Of a stretch of 33,030 nucleotides of DNA, positions 24,775 to 33,030 are shown piece after piece. Origin of the DNA: Phycisphaerales bacterium (lineage in GTDB: Bacteria; Planctomycetota; Phycisphaerae; Phycisphaerales; UBA1924); contig JADYYE010000080.1 of assembly GCA_020853815.1 (NCBI GenBank), positions 1 to 33,030 of the forward strand, in the 5' to 3' direction. How positions within the stretch are numbered: the first letter of the stretch is position 1; every line of letters starts with the position of its first letter. Position numbers and translations under genes: made by a program. The notes under the pieces were generated by a model. It was not told the DNA's origin. It saw only the letters and a list, made by a program, of their open reading frames with translations, and did no database searches.

Positions 24775-26634
24775 ATGTCGAAGGCTGTTCGAACGGCGTC
24801 GGTGCGCGCGGGTCGGGTCGGGCTTGTCGGACCGATGGCTGGGGTTCTGGCGCTGGGGGCGCTGGGACTGGCCCACGTCGCCAGCGCGGACGTGCCGTCG
24901 GTGGTGTTCCCGACCGAGAACCCGTTCTCGGAAGAGAAACGCGTGCTGGGCAAGATCCTGTTCTTCGACGAGCAGCTCTCGACGTCGAACAACGTCGCCT
25001 GCGCGACGTGTCACGCGATGCCGCGCGCGGGGGCCGATCCGCGTCTGGCGCGGCACGCCGGCGACGACAACATCCTGAACACGCCCGACGACATCCTGGG
25101 CTCGCCGGGCGTGATTCGTTCGGACGCGATCAACAACTACGAGGCGGACGCGGTGTTCGCGCTGACGCCGCAGATCACGGGGCGGACCGCGAACTCGCCG
25201 ATCAACGCGGCGTTCGCGCCGAACCTGTTCTGGGATGGCCGCGCCACGTCGCAGTTTGTTGATCCGCAGACGGGCGAGGTCGCGATCCAGAACGGCGGGG
25301 CGCTGGAGAGCCAGGCGCTGCAGCCGCTCGTCAACACGATCGAGATGGCGCACGCGGGCAACACCTATGAAAACCTGGCCGAGCGCCTGTCGCGCGTGCA
25401 TCCGCTGAACCTCGCGACAGGCTTGCCGGCGGACGTGGCGGCGGCGCTCGACGACAAGCCGAGCTACGCCGAGCTGTTCGAGCGGGCCTTCGGCGACCAG
25501 GAGATCACATCCAGGCGCATCGCGTTCGCCATCGCGACCTACGAGCGCACGCTGATCTCCGACCAATCGCCGTATGACCAATTCCGCGACGGGCAGACCA
25601 ACGCGCTGACGCCGGCGCAGCAGCGCGGCCTGCAGGCCTTCCAGGGGCCGCAGGCGCACTGCAACGCGTGCCACACGCTGATCGACGATCTCTTCACGGG
25701 CAACGGATTCCGCAACATCGGCCTGCGCCCGATCGCGGAGGACAACGGCCGCCAGGCGATCACGGGCGTCGCCGCCGACGCGGGTCGTTTCAAGGTCCCG
25801 GGCCTGCGAAACGTCGGCCTGAAGCGGACCTTCATGCACAACGGGCAGTTCCAGACGCTGACCGATGTGCTCCGGTGGTACGCGCGCGGGCAGGGCGCGC
25901 CGCCGCAGTTCCCGCAGAACCAGGACCCGCTGATCCCGACGATCCAGATGCCGCCGCAGGTCGCCGGCGACATCCAGGACTTCCTTCAGAACGGCCTGAC
26001 CGATCCGCGCGTGGCCAACGCGACATTTCCCTTCGATCGCCCCGTGCTGTTCGGCGAGCGCCCGACGGACCGCGCGACCAACGTGGGCGGCGGCGTGGCG
26101 GGATCGGGCGGCATCGTGCCACAGATCGTCGTGGATGCGCCCGCGATGCTGGGCAACACCGAATACCGGATCGGCGTGGGGCGCGTGCTCGGCGGCGCGA
26201 CGCTGCGCCTGGGGATCTCGCTCTCGCCGCCGGTCAACGGCCGCATCACGCCGACGCGCTGGTTCGATTTCACCAGCGCCAGCGGCACGGGATCGGGCGC
26301 GGGCGTCGCGACGCAGCCCTGGGCGCTCGTCGATGGCGAGGCCAGCACCGGACAGGTGCTGTTCGCGCAGTGGTTCGTGAATGACCCGGCGGCCGCGGGC
26401 GGGCAGGCGCTCAGCAGCATCGGACGCATCCCGGTCTTCTGCGGCTCGGCGGGTTGCCCATCGCCGTGCGGCCCGGCGGACATCAACTCCGACGGCTTCA
26501 CCAACGCCGACGACTATGACCTCTTCGCGGGGTACTTTGAGTCGGGCGACGCGCGCGGCGATGTCAATGCGGACGGCTTTGTGAACGGCGATGACTACGA
26601 CTTCTTCGCAGGCGCGTTCGAGGTGGGGTGCTGA
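24775..26634 (+). CDS. Exported di-haem cytochrome c peroxidase / MauG-family protein with GC-type dockerin tag
   Basis: The protein is 619 residues, with GGAGG four bases before ATG 24775. After the signal peptide (about 1-38) come two haem c sites, CATCH (76-80) and CNACH (296-300), with LGKILFFDEQLST, LFWDGRA, NTIEMAHAG and TFMHNGQFQTLTDVLRWYARG, all typical of the bacterial di-haem peroxidase/MauG superfamily. It would reduce hydrogen peroxide or oxidise a protein partner outside the cytoplasm. Beyond about residue 430 is an additional beta domain and then two tag repeats (DINSDGFTNADDYDLFAGYF and NADGFVNGDDYDFFAGAF) ending EVGC. The tagged fusion suggests surface retention of a redox enzyme. 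Confidence 0.93.
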   Translation: MSKAVRTASVRAGRVGLVGPMAGVLALGALGLAHVASADVPSVVFPTENPFSEEKRVLGKILFFDEQLSTSNNVACATCHAMPRAGADPRLARHAGDDNILNTPDDILGSPGVIRSDAINNYEADAVFALTPQITGRTANSPINAAFAPNLFWDGRATSQFVDPQTGEVAIQNGGALESQALQPLVNTIEMAHAGNTYENLAERLSRVHPLNLATGLPADVAAALDDKPSYAELFERAFGDQEITSRRIAFAIATYERTLISDQSPYDQFRDGQTNALTPAQQRGLQAFQGPQAHCNACHTLIDDLFTGNGFRNIGLRPIAEDNGRQAITGVAADAGRFKVPGLRNVGLKRTFMHNGQFQTLTDVLRWYARGQGAPPQFPQNQDPLIPTIQMPPQVAGDIQDFLQNGLTDPRVANATFPFDRPVLFGERPTDRATNVGGGVAGSGGIVPQIVVDAPAMLGNTEYRIGVGRVLGGATLRLGISLSPPVNGRITPTRWFDFTSASGTGSGAGVATQPWALVDGEASTGQVLFAQWFVNDPAAAGGQALSSIGRIPVFCGSAGCPSPCGPADINSDGFTNADDYDLFAGYFESGDARGDVNADGFVNGDDYDFFAGAFEVGC

Positions 26635-26983
26635 GAACGGCATCGGGCAGGCTAGGAACAGCGAGACAGCGAAACAGCGAGGCTGCGAGGGAGGGAAAGG
26701 ACTCGCACTCGCTGGTGCTCGGGCGGTTGATGGATGAGAATCGGCGCGACACGGCCGGGAGCGCTCCGCGATCGTTCCGGGGCCCAGGTCTGATGGAGCC
26801 TCGGGCGACGGCACGGTCAAGGGTGGAAGGGCGTGACGGCCGTCGCAACCACCGTGGGCCGGCGGGCCAGCCGGGACGCCCGATCTTCAATCAGACTCAA
26901 TCTGAAACCGCGTGTGCTAAACTGCGAAGGATGCTTCGCCCGCACGCGGCCGGGCCGAGGAATCGCCGCGCGGAGGCCCCGCC
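26635..26983. other. 349-bp intergenic region with post-stop repeat, copy 2
   Basis: From about 26660 to 26750 it repeats the pattern seen after the stop at 23162: AGCGAGAC/AGCGAGGC-like units, GGGAAAGGACTCGCA, GCTCGGGC and TTGATGGATGAG. The remainder leads to a promoter-like element and the next ribosome site. No gene is seen. Confidence 0.55.
26915..26923 (+). promoter_or_regulatory. Candidate extended -10 promoter for the SPFH gene pair
   Basis: TG-C-TAAACT fits an extended -10 in a locally AT-richer stretch, about 60 bases before the GTG start at 26984. No clear -35 is visible. Confidence 0.38.
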
Positions 26984-28105
26984 GTGGACATCTGGAAGAA
27001 ACTCTCGGGCGAGTTGATCGACATCGTGCAATGGCTGGAGGACGCGCCGAACGTCCTGGTCCACCGCTTCGAGCGGATGAACAACGAGATCAAGAACGGC
27101 GCAAAGCTCGTCGTGCGCGAGGGCCAGGCGGCGGTGTTCGTGAACGAGGGACAGCTCGCGGACGTGTTCAAGCCCGGCACGTACACGCTCACGACGCAGA
27201 ACCTCCCGATCCTGGCGACGCTCAAGGGATGGAAGTACGGCTTTGAGAGCCCGTTCAAGGCCGAGGTCTACTTCGTCCAGACCAAGCAGTTCACCGACCT
27301 CAAGTGGGGGACGATGAACCCGATCATGCGGCGCGACCCGGAGTTTGGGCCGGTCCGCCTACGCGCCTTCGGCACCTACGCGATGCGCGTCGGCGACCCC
27401 GGCGCGCTGATCAAGCAGGTCGTTGGAACCGCGGCTCGATTCACCGAAGAGGGGATCAACGAGCAGCTGCGCAACGTCATCGTGTCGCGCTTCACGGACA
27501 CGCTGGGCGAGAGCAAGATTCCCATGCTCGACCTGGCGGGCAACCTCAGCGAGCTGGGCGAGTTCGTCGCCGGCGCGATCAGGCCGGAGTTCAACACCTA
27601 CGGGCTCGACCTGACGAAGCTCCTGATCGAGAACATCTCGCTCCCGCCCGAGGTCGAGGCGGCGCTGGACAAGCGGAGCAGCATGGGCCTGGTGGGAAAC
27701 CTGCAGCAGTACGCGCAGTTCCAGGCCGCCAACGCGATGGAGGCGGCGGCGAAGAACCCGGGCTCGGCCGGCGACGGCGCGGGGATGGCGATGGGCTTTG
27801 TGATGGCGCAGCAGATGGCCAGTGCGCTGAACGCCGGCGCCCAGGGAGGTCACGCGGGTGGAGCGGGAACTCCGCCGCCGATCCCCGGCGCGGTGATGTT
27901 CTTCGTCGCCGTGAACAACCAGCAGACCGGGCCGTTTGATGTGCAGACGCTGGCGCAGCAGGCGTCGAGCGGGCGGCTCACGCGTGATTTGCTCGTCTGG
28001 AAGCAGGGGATGGCGAGCTGGTCGCCCGCGGGAAGTGTGCCGGAACTGGGGGGCGTGTTCGCAAGCGTGCCGCCGCCGTTGCCGCCGGCCATGCCTCCCC
28101 AGTAA
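26984..28105 (+). CDS. SPFH-domain protein with C-terminal GYF_2 domain (YdjI-like)
   Basis: The protein is 373 residues, starting at GTG 26984 seven bases after GGAGG. The body matches the SPFH/virion-core-like family (IKNGAKLVVREGQAAVFVNEGQLADVFKPGTYTL, GTYAMRVGDPGALIKQVVGT, RFTDTLGESKIPMLDLAGN), which forms membrane-associated oligomers. An Ala/Gly/Met-rich linker (about 250-300) leads to a GYF_2 domain (about 306-360, FFVAVNNQQTGPFDVQTLAQQ ... WKQGMASW), a presumed Pro-rich-peptide binder. The next gene, a zinc-ribbon membrane protein 24 bases on, recalls the ydjG-ydjI pairing in Bacillus, where these proteins work with PspA in membrane stress. That parallel is inference. Confidence 0.87.
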   Translation: MDIWKKLSGELIDIVQWLEDAPNVLVHRFERMNNEIKNGAKLVVREGQAAVFVNEGQLADVFKPGTYTLTTQNLPILATLKGWKYGFESPFKAEVYFVQTKQFTDLKWGTMNPIMRRDPEFGPVRLRAFGTYAMRVGDPGALIKQVVGTAARFTEEGINEQLRNVIVSRFTDTLGESKIPMLDLAGNLSELGEFVAGAIRPEFNTYGLDLTKLLIENISLPPEVEAALDKRSSMGLVGNLQQYAQFQAANAMEAAAKNPGSAGDGAGMAMGFVMAQQMASALNAGAQGGHAGGAGTPPPIPGAVMFFVAVNNQQTGPFDVQTLAQQASSGRLTRDLLVWKQGMASWSPAGSVPELGGVFASVPPPLPPAMPPQ

Positions 28106-28129
28106 CGCCCCACGCGACGCGCCACCACT

Positions 28130-29359
28130 ATGACCACCGACTCCTCGTCGATGTCGCCCGCTCCCGAGCCCGAGTCGCCCGTCCCTGTCGCCAAGGGAGG
28201 CGACCGCGAATTTCCCTGCGCCCGCTGCGGCGCCAAGCTCGTGTTCAAGCCCGGCACCGATTCGCTCCACTGCGAATACTGCGGGCACGACAACCCGATC
28301 GCGTCGGCACGGGGCAGCGCGGGCGACAGCGCGGGTGACGACGCGGGTGACGACGCGGGTGATGGCCACAATGCAAACAGGGCGGTGACGACCGAGGTCG
28401 TCGAAGAAATCGACTTTGAGCGGACGCTGGCGGAGCTTTCCGCGGGCGAGGGCGCGACCGAGGCGCTCGTGGTTCACTGCGACTCGTGCGGCGCGACGCA
28501 GACGCTCGCGGCCAACGTGACGTCGCAGTCGTGCGCGTTCTGCGGCACGCCGATCGTGGCCCAGGCCGTGTCTGAGCGATACCTGAAGCCGCGCAGTCTG
28601 CTCCCGTTCAAGATCGACGCCGAGAAGGCGCGCTCGCTCTTCGCGGGGTGGCTGCGCTCGCGCTGGTTCGCGCCTGGAAAACTCAGGGACTTTGCGAACA
28701 TCGAGGGCGGTCTGTCCGGCGTGTACGTGCCGTACTGGACCTACGACTGCGCGACGACGTGCCGCTACACCGGCGAGCGCGGCGACGATTACTTTGAAAC
28801 GCAGATGGTTCGTGCAACGGTGAACGGCAAGACCGTGATGCGCCCGCAGCAGGTGCGAAAGACGCGATGGCGCCCCGTGTCGGGCGTGGTGCGCAACCGC
28901 TTCGACGACGTGCTCGTGCCCGCGAGCAAAACGCTCCCGCGTGAGCACCTGGAAAAGATCGCGGACTTCAACACGCACGAACTGGTGCCGTACGCGGACG
29001 AGTATCTCGCGGGCTTCCGCGCGGAGGCGTACAGCGTGGGCTTGAAGGAGGGTTTCGCCGACGCGCAAGCGCGAATGCGCCCGACGATCGAGGGCACGAT
29101 CCGCCGGGACATCGGCGGCGACCACCAGCGGATCGGGACAACGTACATCACGTACTCGGGCGTGACGTTCAAGCACATCCTGGTCCCGGTGTGGGTGAGC
29201 GCGTACCGCTACGCGGGCAAGGCGTACCGATTCCTGGTCAACGCGCGGACGGGCGAACTCTCGGGCGACAGGCCGTACAGCGCCGCCAAGATCACGCTGG
29301 CGGTGCTCGGCGCGCTGGCGGTCATCGCGGTGATCGTGCTGATCGCCGGCACGAGGTAG
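28130..29359 (+). CDS. Double zinc-ribbon membrane protein (YdjG-like)
   Basis: The protein is 409 residues with two zinc ribbons: CARCGAKLVF ... CEYCG (about 30-50), and CDSCGATQTL ... CAFCG (about 120-142). Between them is an Asp/Gly/Ala low-complexity linker encoded by a 12-bp tandem repeat. The middle region (LKPRSLLPFKIDAEKARSLF, GVYVPYWTYDC, LVPYADEYLAGFRAEAYSV) is typical of TFIIB-zinc-ribbon-like membrane proteins. A single C-terminal helix (ITLAVLGALAVIAVIVLIAG) anchors it. It is probably co-transcribed with the SPFH gene and is a likely partner of it. Confidence 0.85.
   Translation: MTTDSSSMSPAPEPESPVPVAKGGDREFPCARCGAKLVFKPGTDSLHCEYCGHDNPIASARGSAGDSAGDDAGDDAGDGHNANRAVTTEVVEEIDFERTLAELSAGEGATEALVVHCDSCGATQTLAANVTSQSCAFCGTPIVAQAVSERYLKPRSLLPFKIDAEKARSLFAGWLRSRWFAPGKLRDFANIEGGLSGVYVPYWTYDCATTCRYTGERGDDYFETQMVRATVNGKTVMRPQQVRKTRWRPVSGVVRNRFDDVLVPASKTLPREHLEKIADFNTHELVPYADEYLAGFRAEAYSVGLKEGFADAQARMRPTIEGTIRRDIGGDHQRIGTTYITYSGVTFKHILVPVWVSAYRYAGKAYRFLVNARTGELSGDRPYSAAKITLAVLGALAVIAVIVLIAGTR
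28319..28366 (+). repeat. 12-bp tandem repeat in coding sequence
   Basis: Four units related to GCGGGTGACGAC, two of them identical, encode AGDS-AGDD-AGDD-AGDG between the two zinc ribbons. Unit number can change without shifting the frame. Confidence 0.9.
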
Positions 29360-29472
29360 AGCGGAGCCGGGAACAAGTGAGCAAGCGACGGCGGGCCCGC
29401 CACGAACCAGATCGCCGCGATGACGCGAAGTGACATCGGCGGCACGCGGGTGCTCTGGCGCGAATCGCGCGA

Positions 29473-30963
29473 TCAGGAGTCGCGGAGCAGGTGGAGAAGG
29501 TTGGCGTTCTTGAGCGTGATCCAAGGGAGCGCGACGCTGGCGGCGTAGAACTCGTTGGCTTGGCGCCCGGTGTCGGGGTTGGACCACTCCCAGGCGCGGG
29601 TCGTGCCGTCGTCGCGGAGCCAGGAGCGCAGGGTGCGGACGAAGTCGCGGGCCATGTCGCGCGCGGCGGCGGGGTCGGTGAGGTTCATGGCGGCGATGTA
29701 CCAGCCGCTGGGTGCGGACCAGTATCCGCCGTTCTGGTATTCGCCGACAGGAGAGACGGACTTCTGCCAGCCGGAGTTGTTGGTGGTGTCGGTGGTGAGG
29801 ATGTGTCGGACAAGTCCATCGCGGACGGCGGTCTTTTCGCGGTAGGCGCGGACGAGGGCGCGGGAGACGCGTTCGGCGCGCCGACCGGTGATCGCGCCAG
29901 AGGCGGCGGCAAGGGCGCTGCCCCAGATATCGGGCTGGTTGCCGACCCTTTCGGCGGAATGGAGCCAGGCTTCGTTGGGTTGGGCGTCGATGGCATTGTC
30001 GCCGGACGGGTAGAGGAATGTGATAAGTCCGATCGCGAGTAGGTCGCGCTCACCAGAGAAGCGTGCGGCGAGTTCCTTGTCGCCAAGCGCGGCGAACATG
30101 ACGGCGAGCTGTGCAGCGGCTTGCCACTTCAGGATGGATGGGAAGAGGAGCGCGCCGGACTTGAAGACGCTGTCGCAGAAGCCCCAGTCCTTGGCGTTGT
30201 CGGTGTCGATGTTGCCGGCGGTGACGAGCTTAAACATGGCCTCGCACGGCACGGCGCCGTAGGCGTCGATGCAGACCGCGCTGAGGGGCCACTGTCCCGT
30301 CGCGGTGTGGACCGGGGCGAAGAAGTGCTTGATGTCGCGGGTGAGGCGCCAGTGTTGGTAGACCATGTCGATGAAGTAGAAGTTGTCGTCGAGGGGCGGG
30401 AACTTTCCCCACGGCGGGCCGCCCTGCTTGTCGCCGGATTCGTAGGAGCCGGGGTAGAAGCAGGCGGAGCCGTCGAAGTTGATGTGATCGGGGACGAGGT
30501 AGGCGGGTACGACGACGCCTTCGCGGACGTTCCAATCGGTGTCGCGGATGGTGCGGGCGATGAGGGTGATCCAGCCTTTGATTTCGGCGGCGGAGATGAG
30601 ATCGGCGCCGAGCATCATGGCGGCGTCGCGGATCCAGAAGGCGGGGTAGCCCATGTTTCCGCCGGGGACGTGGAGGTCGAAGGCGGTTGAGTTGGTGTAC
30701 GGGCCGCGAGTCTCGCCGGCGCGGATGAGGGCGGAGGCGACGACGCGTCGGGCCTGGTCTTCGAGGAAATCGGCGTCGTTGAGATCGGCGCGGGTCTGGG
30801 TTGTTGGCTGGCCCGTTGGTTGGCCCGTTGGTTGCGTTGTTGGCTGGATTGTTGGCTGATGCGAACCCAGGGCCCGCGCCGCGAGGGACGCGGTGAGCGA
30901 AATCGCGCCGGCGTTGAAAACGCGGCGGGAGAGGACGGGGAATCGCGGGGCGTCCTCGGGCAT
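29473..30963 (-). CDS. Tat-exported six-hairpin glycosidase-like protein
   Basis: The protein is 496 residues. SRRVFNAGAISLTASLAARAL (about 12-32) is a twin-arginine signal, so it is probably exported folded. A QPTT/QPTG repeat linker (about 35-56) follows. The rest looks like an (alpha/alpha)6 barrel: GGNMGYPAFWIRDAAMMLGADLI, DDNFYFIDMVYQHWRLT, NEAWLHSAERVGNQPDIWGSALAAASGAI, GYWSAPSGWYIAAMNL, WEWSNPDTGRQANEFYAASVALPW. The FWIRDAAM and DIWG segments recall glucoamylase/trehalase-like clan enzymes, but the exact GH family and substrate are not recognised. No clear ribosome site precedes ATG 30963. It converges with the zinc-ribbon gene; the 113-base gap holds only a GGCGGGCCCGCC palindrome. 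Confidence 0.78.
   Translation of the reverse strand: MPEDAPRFPVLSRRVFNAGAISLTASLAARALGSHQPTIQPTTQPTGQPTGQPTTQTRADLNDADFLEDQARRVVASALIRAGETRGPYTNSTAFDLHVPGGNMGYPAFWIRDAAMMLGADLISAAEIKGWITLIARTIRDTDWNVREGVVVPAYLVPDHINFDGSACFYPGSYESGDKQGGPPWGKFPPLDDNFYFIDMVYQHWRLTRDIKHFFAPVHTATGQWPLSAVCIDAYGAVPCEAMFKLVTAGNIDTDNAKDWGFCDSVFKSGALLFPSILKWQAAAQLAVMFAALGDKELAARFSGERDLLAIGLITFLYPSGDNAIDAQPNEAWLHSAERVGNQPDIWGSALAAASGAITGRRAERVSRALVRAYREKTAVRDGLVRHILTTDTTNNSGWQKSVSPVGEYQNGGYWSAPSGWYIAAMNLTDPAAARDMARDFVRTLRSWLRDDGTTRAWEWSNPDTGRQANEFYAASVALPWITLKNANLLHLLRDS
30800..30858 (-). repeat. 12-bp tandem repeat encoding QPTT/QPTG linker
   Basis: Units of about GGCCCGTTGGTT (plus-strand reading) repeat in phase and give a Gln-Pro-Thr-Gly/Thr linker just after the Tat signal peptide. 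Copy-number change would only lengthen or shorten the linker. Confidence 0.85.
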
Positions 30964-31063
30964 GTTGTGAGTGTACAGCGAAGCGGCGGGTGAGTAGAAA
31001 GCCGTGTGCGCGTGGTGCCAGAAAGAGACGAGTGTGGACCGCGAAGGCGACGCCGCGCCAGGT

Positions 31064-31693
31064 TCAGTCGCGTTTGAGCACGCACCAGATCGTGCCGAAC
31101 GTCGCGTTGGGCGAGTCGATGACGTTGACGCCCTTGGCGTTGGTCAGCGCGGGCACGCCGCGCTCTTCGGGCTCGACCTGCTCGACGGCAAAGCCGTTGC
31201 GTCGCCCTCGCTCGCGGAGGAATCGCTCGGCCTCCTCGTAACCAAAGAACCAGCGGTGCCGGTCGGGCGGCGGCTCCAGCGGCAGCCCGTAGTATTTGAG
31301 CGCGACCCCCTTGGTGCCCTCGTGGAGCGCCAGCAGCATGTTCCGCAGCGGGTTCGGGAGCGCGATGATGACGTGCCCACGCGCGATCGAGCACAGGCGG
31401 TCAAAGACATCGTGCAGGCGATCGAGGTGCTCGAGCACGTCGGCGCACAACACCGTGTCGAACGACCTCGCCTCGAAGGGAAGCTCCTGGCGATCAAGGT
31501 TGACGACGACGTCCGCCGGCGGGCCCATGTCGACGCCGAGGTAGCGAGCGCCGCCCGGCAGGTGCTTCGCCAGGTGCTTCTGGTCGCATCCCACGTCGAG
31601 CACATGCCCGGAGAGAATCGCGCGATACTTGTCCGCGATCCACGCGGCCTTGGTCGAGCGATCGGTGTAGGTGAGCCGGGTCTGGTACTTCAC
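31064..31693 (-). CDS. Class I SAM-dependent methyltransferase
   Basis: The protein is 209 residues from GTG 31693, which has GAGG about nine bases before it. VLDVGCDQKHLAKHLPG is the SAM-binding motif I; YLGVDMG carries the acidic end of strand 2; LPFEARSFDTVLCADVLEHLDRL is the classic Methyltransf_11/MetW-like core, followed by HVIIALPNP. The C-terminal part (HRWFFGYEEAERFLRERG) resembles methyltransferases that often sit in cell-surface polysaccharide clusters. The substrate is unknown. A longer open frame runs on upstream through the IS110 region but is a GC-rich shadow. Confidence 0.88.
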   Translation of the reverse strand: MKYQTRLTYTDRSTKAAWIADKYRAILSGHVLDVGCDQKHLAKHLPGGARYLGVDMGPPADVVVNLDRQELPFEARSFDTVLCADVLEHLDRLHDVFDRLCSIARGHVIIALPNPLRNMLLALHEGTKGVALKYYGLPLEPPPDRHRWFFGYEEAERFLRERGRRNGFAVEQVEPEERGVPALTNAKGVNVIDSPNATFGTIWCVLKRD

Positions 31694-31792
31694 TCGCGTG
31701 TCCTCGGGATCAAAACGCCACCGGGTCAGGCGCGCGACGGGCGCGCATGAGGCTGGTATCGGCCGTCGCCGTCGCGGCGGCGTTGTTTTTGA

Positions 31793-33007
<1,215 letters not shown>

Positions 33008-33030
33008 CCAGCAAGACAGTCGCTCCCCCC

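Overview
The window reads as a high-GC piece of a Planctomycetota genome, most likely class Phycisphaerae. Four secreted proteins end in the same calcium-loop tag (CPADFNADGFVNGNDYD type, ending in GC), and membrane proteins carry the CPRCGYDLSGL-type zinc ribbon common in that group. This placement rests on family knowledge, not a search.

Layout. 72-2426 (+) is a three-gene unit: a small ten-cysteine secreted peptide, a membrane-anchored protein of unknown function, and a MauE/DoxX-type redox membrane domain fused in one frame to a type IV prepilin-like domain. 2461-11721 (-) is a housekeeping strand: an MBL-fold hydrolase, a translationally coupled endonuclease/phosphatase-fold membrane protein, a zinc-ribbon membrane protein, a GNAT acetyltransferase, folC and leuS. 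11771-17848 (+) holds pdxJ, a DinB-fold protein, an Eis-like acetyltransferase, an EamA half-transporter, DoxX, a VWA-like protein and a zinc-ribbon protein; a tRNA-Leu(UAG) lies antisense at the EamA 3' end. 18144-26634 (+) is a secretome block of four tagged exported proteins: a metzincin protease, a 13-repeat propeller-like protein, a DUF642-like protein and a di-haem cytochrome c peroxidase, with repeat-rich spacers. 26984-29359 (+) is an SPFH-GYF protein plus a double zinc-ribbon membrane protein. The right end has a Tat-exported glycosidase-like protein (-), a SAM methyltransferase (-) and an IS110-family transposase (+) preceded by a strongly structured non-coding stretch.

The most striking feature is inside leuS. 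A complete REP-associated tyrosine transposase (RAYT: HUH motif and YxxxNP tyrosine intact), flanked by two inverted REP hairpins, sits in frame at the start of the CP1 editing domain. LeuRS therefore becomes a 1272-residue chimera that keeps HIGH, KMSKR and the editing motifs. The REP hairpins share foot, stem length and loop with two hairpins in a tandem ~100-bp element at 24.3-24.5 kb, with compensatory stem changes. This suggests one REP family acted on by one RAYT. Second in interest are the MauE-prepilin fusion beside a cysteine-rich peptide, and a candidate bridge RNA ahead of the IS110 transposase.
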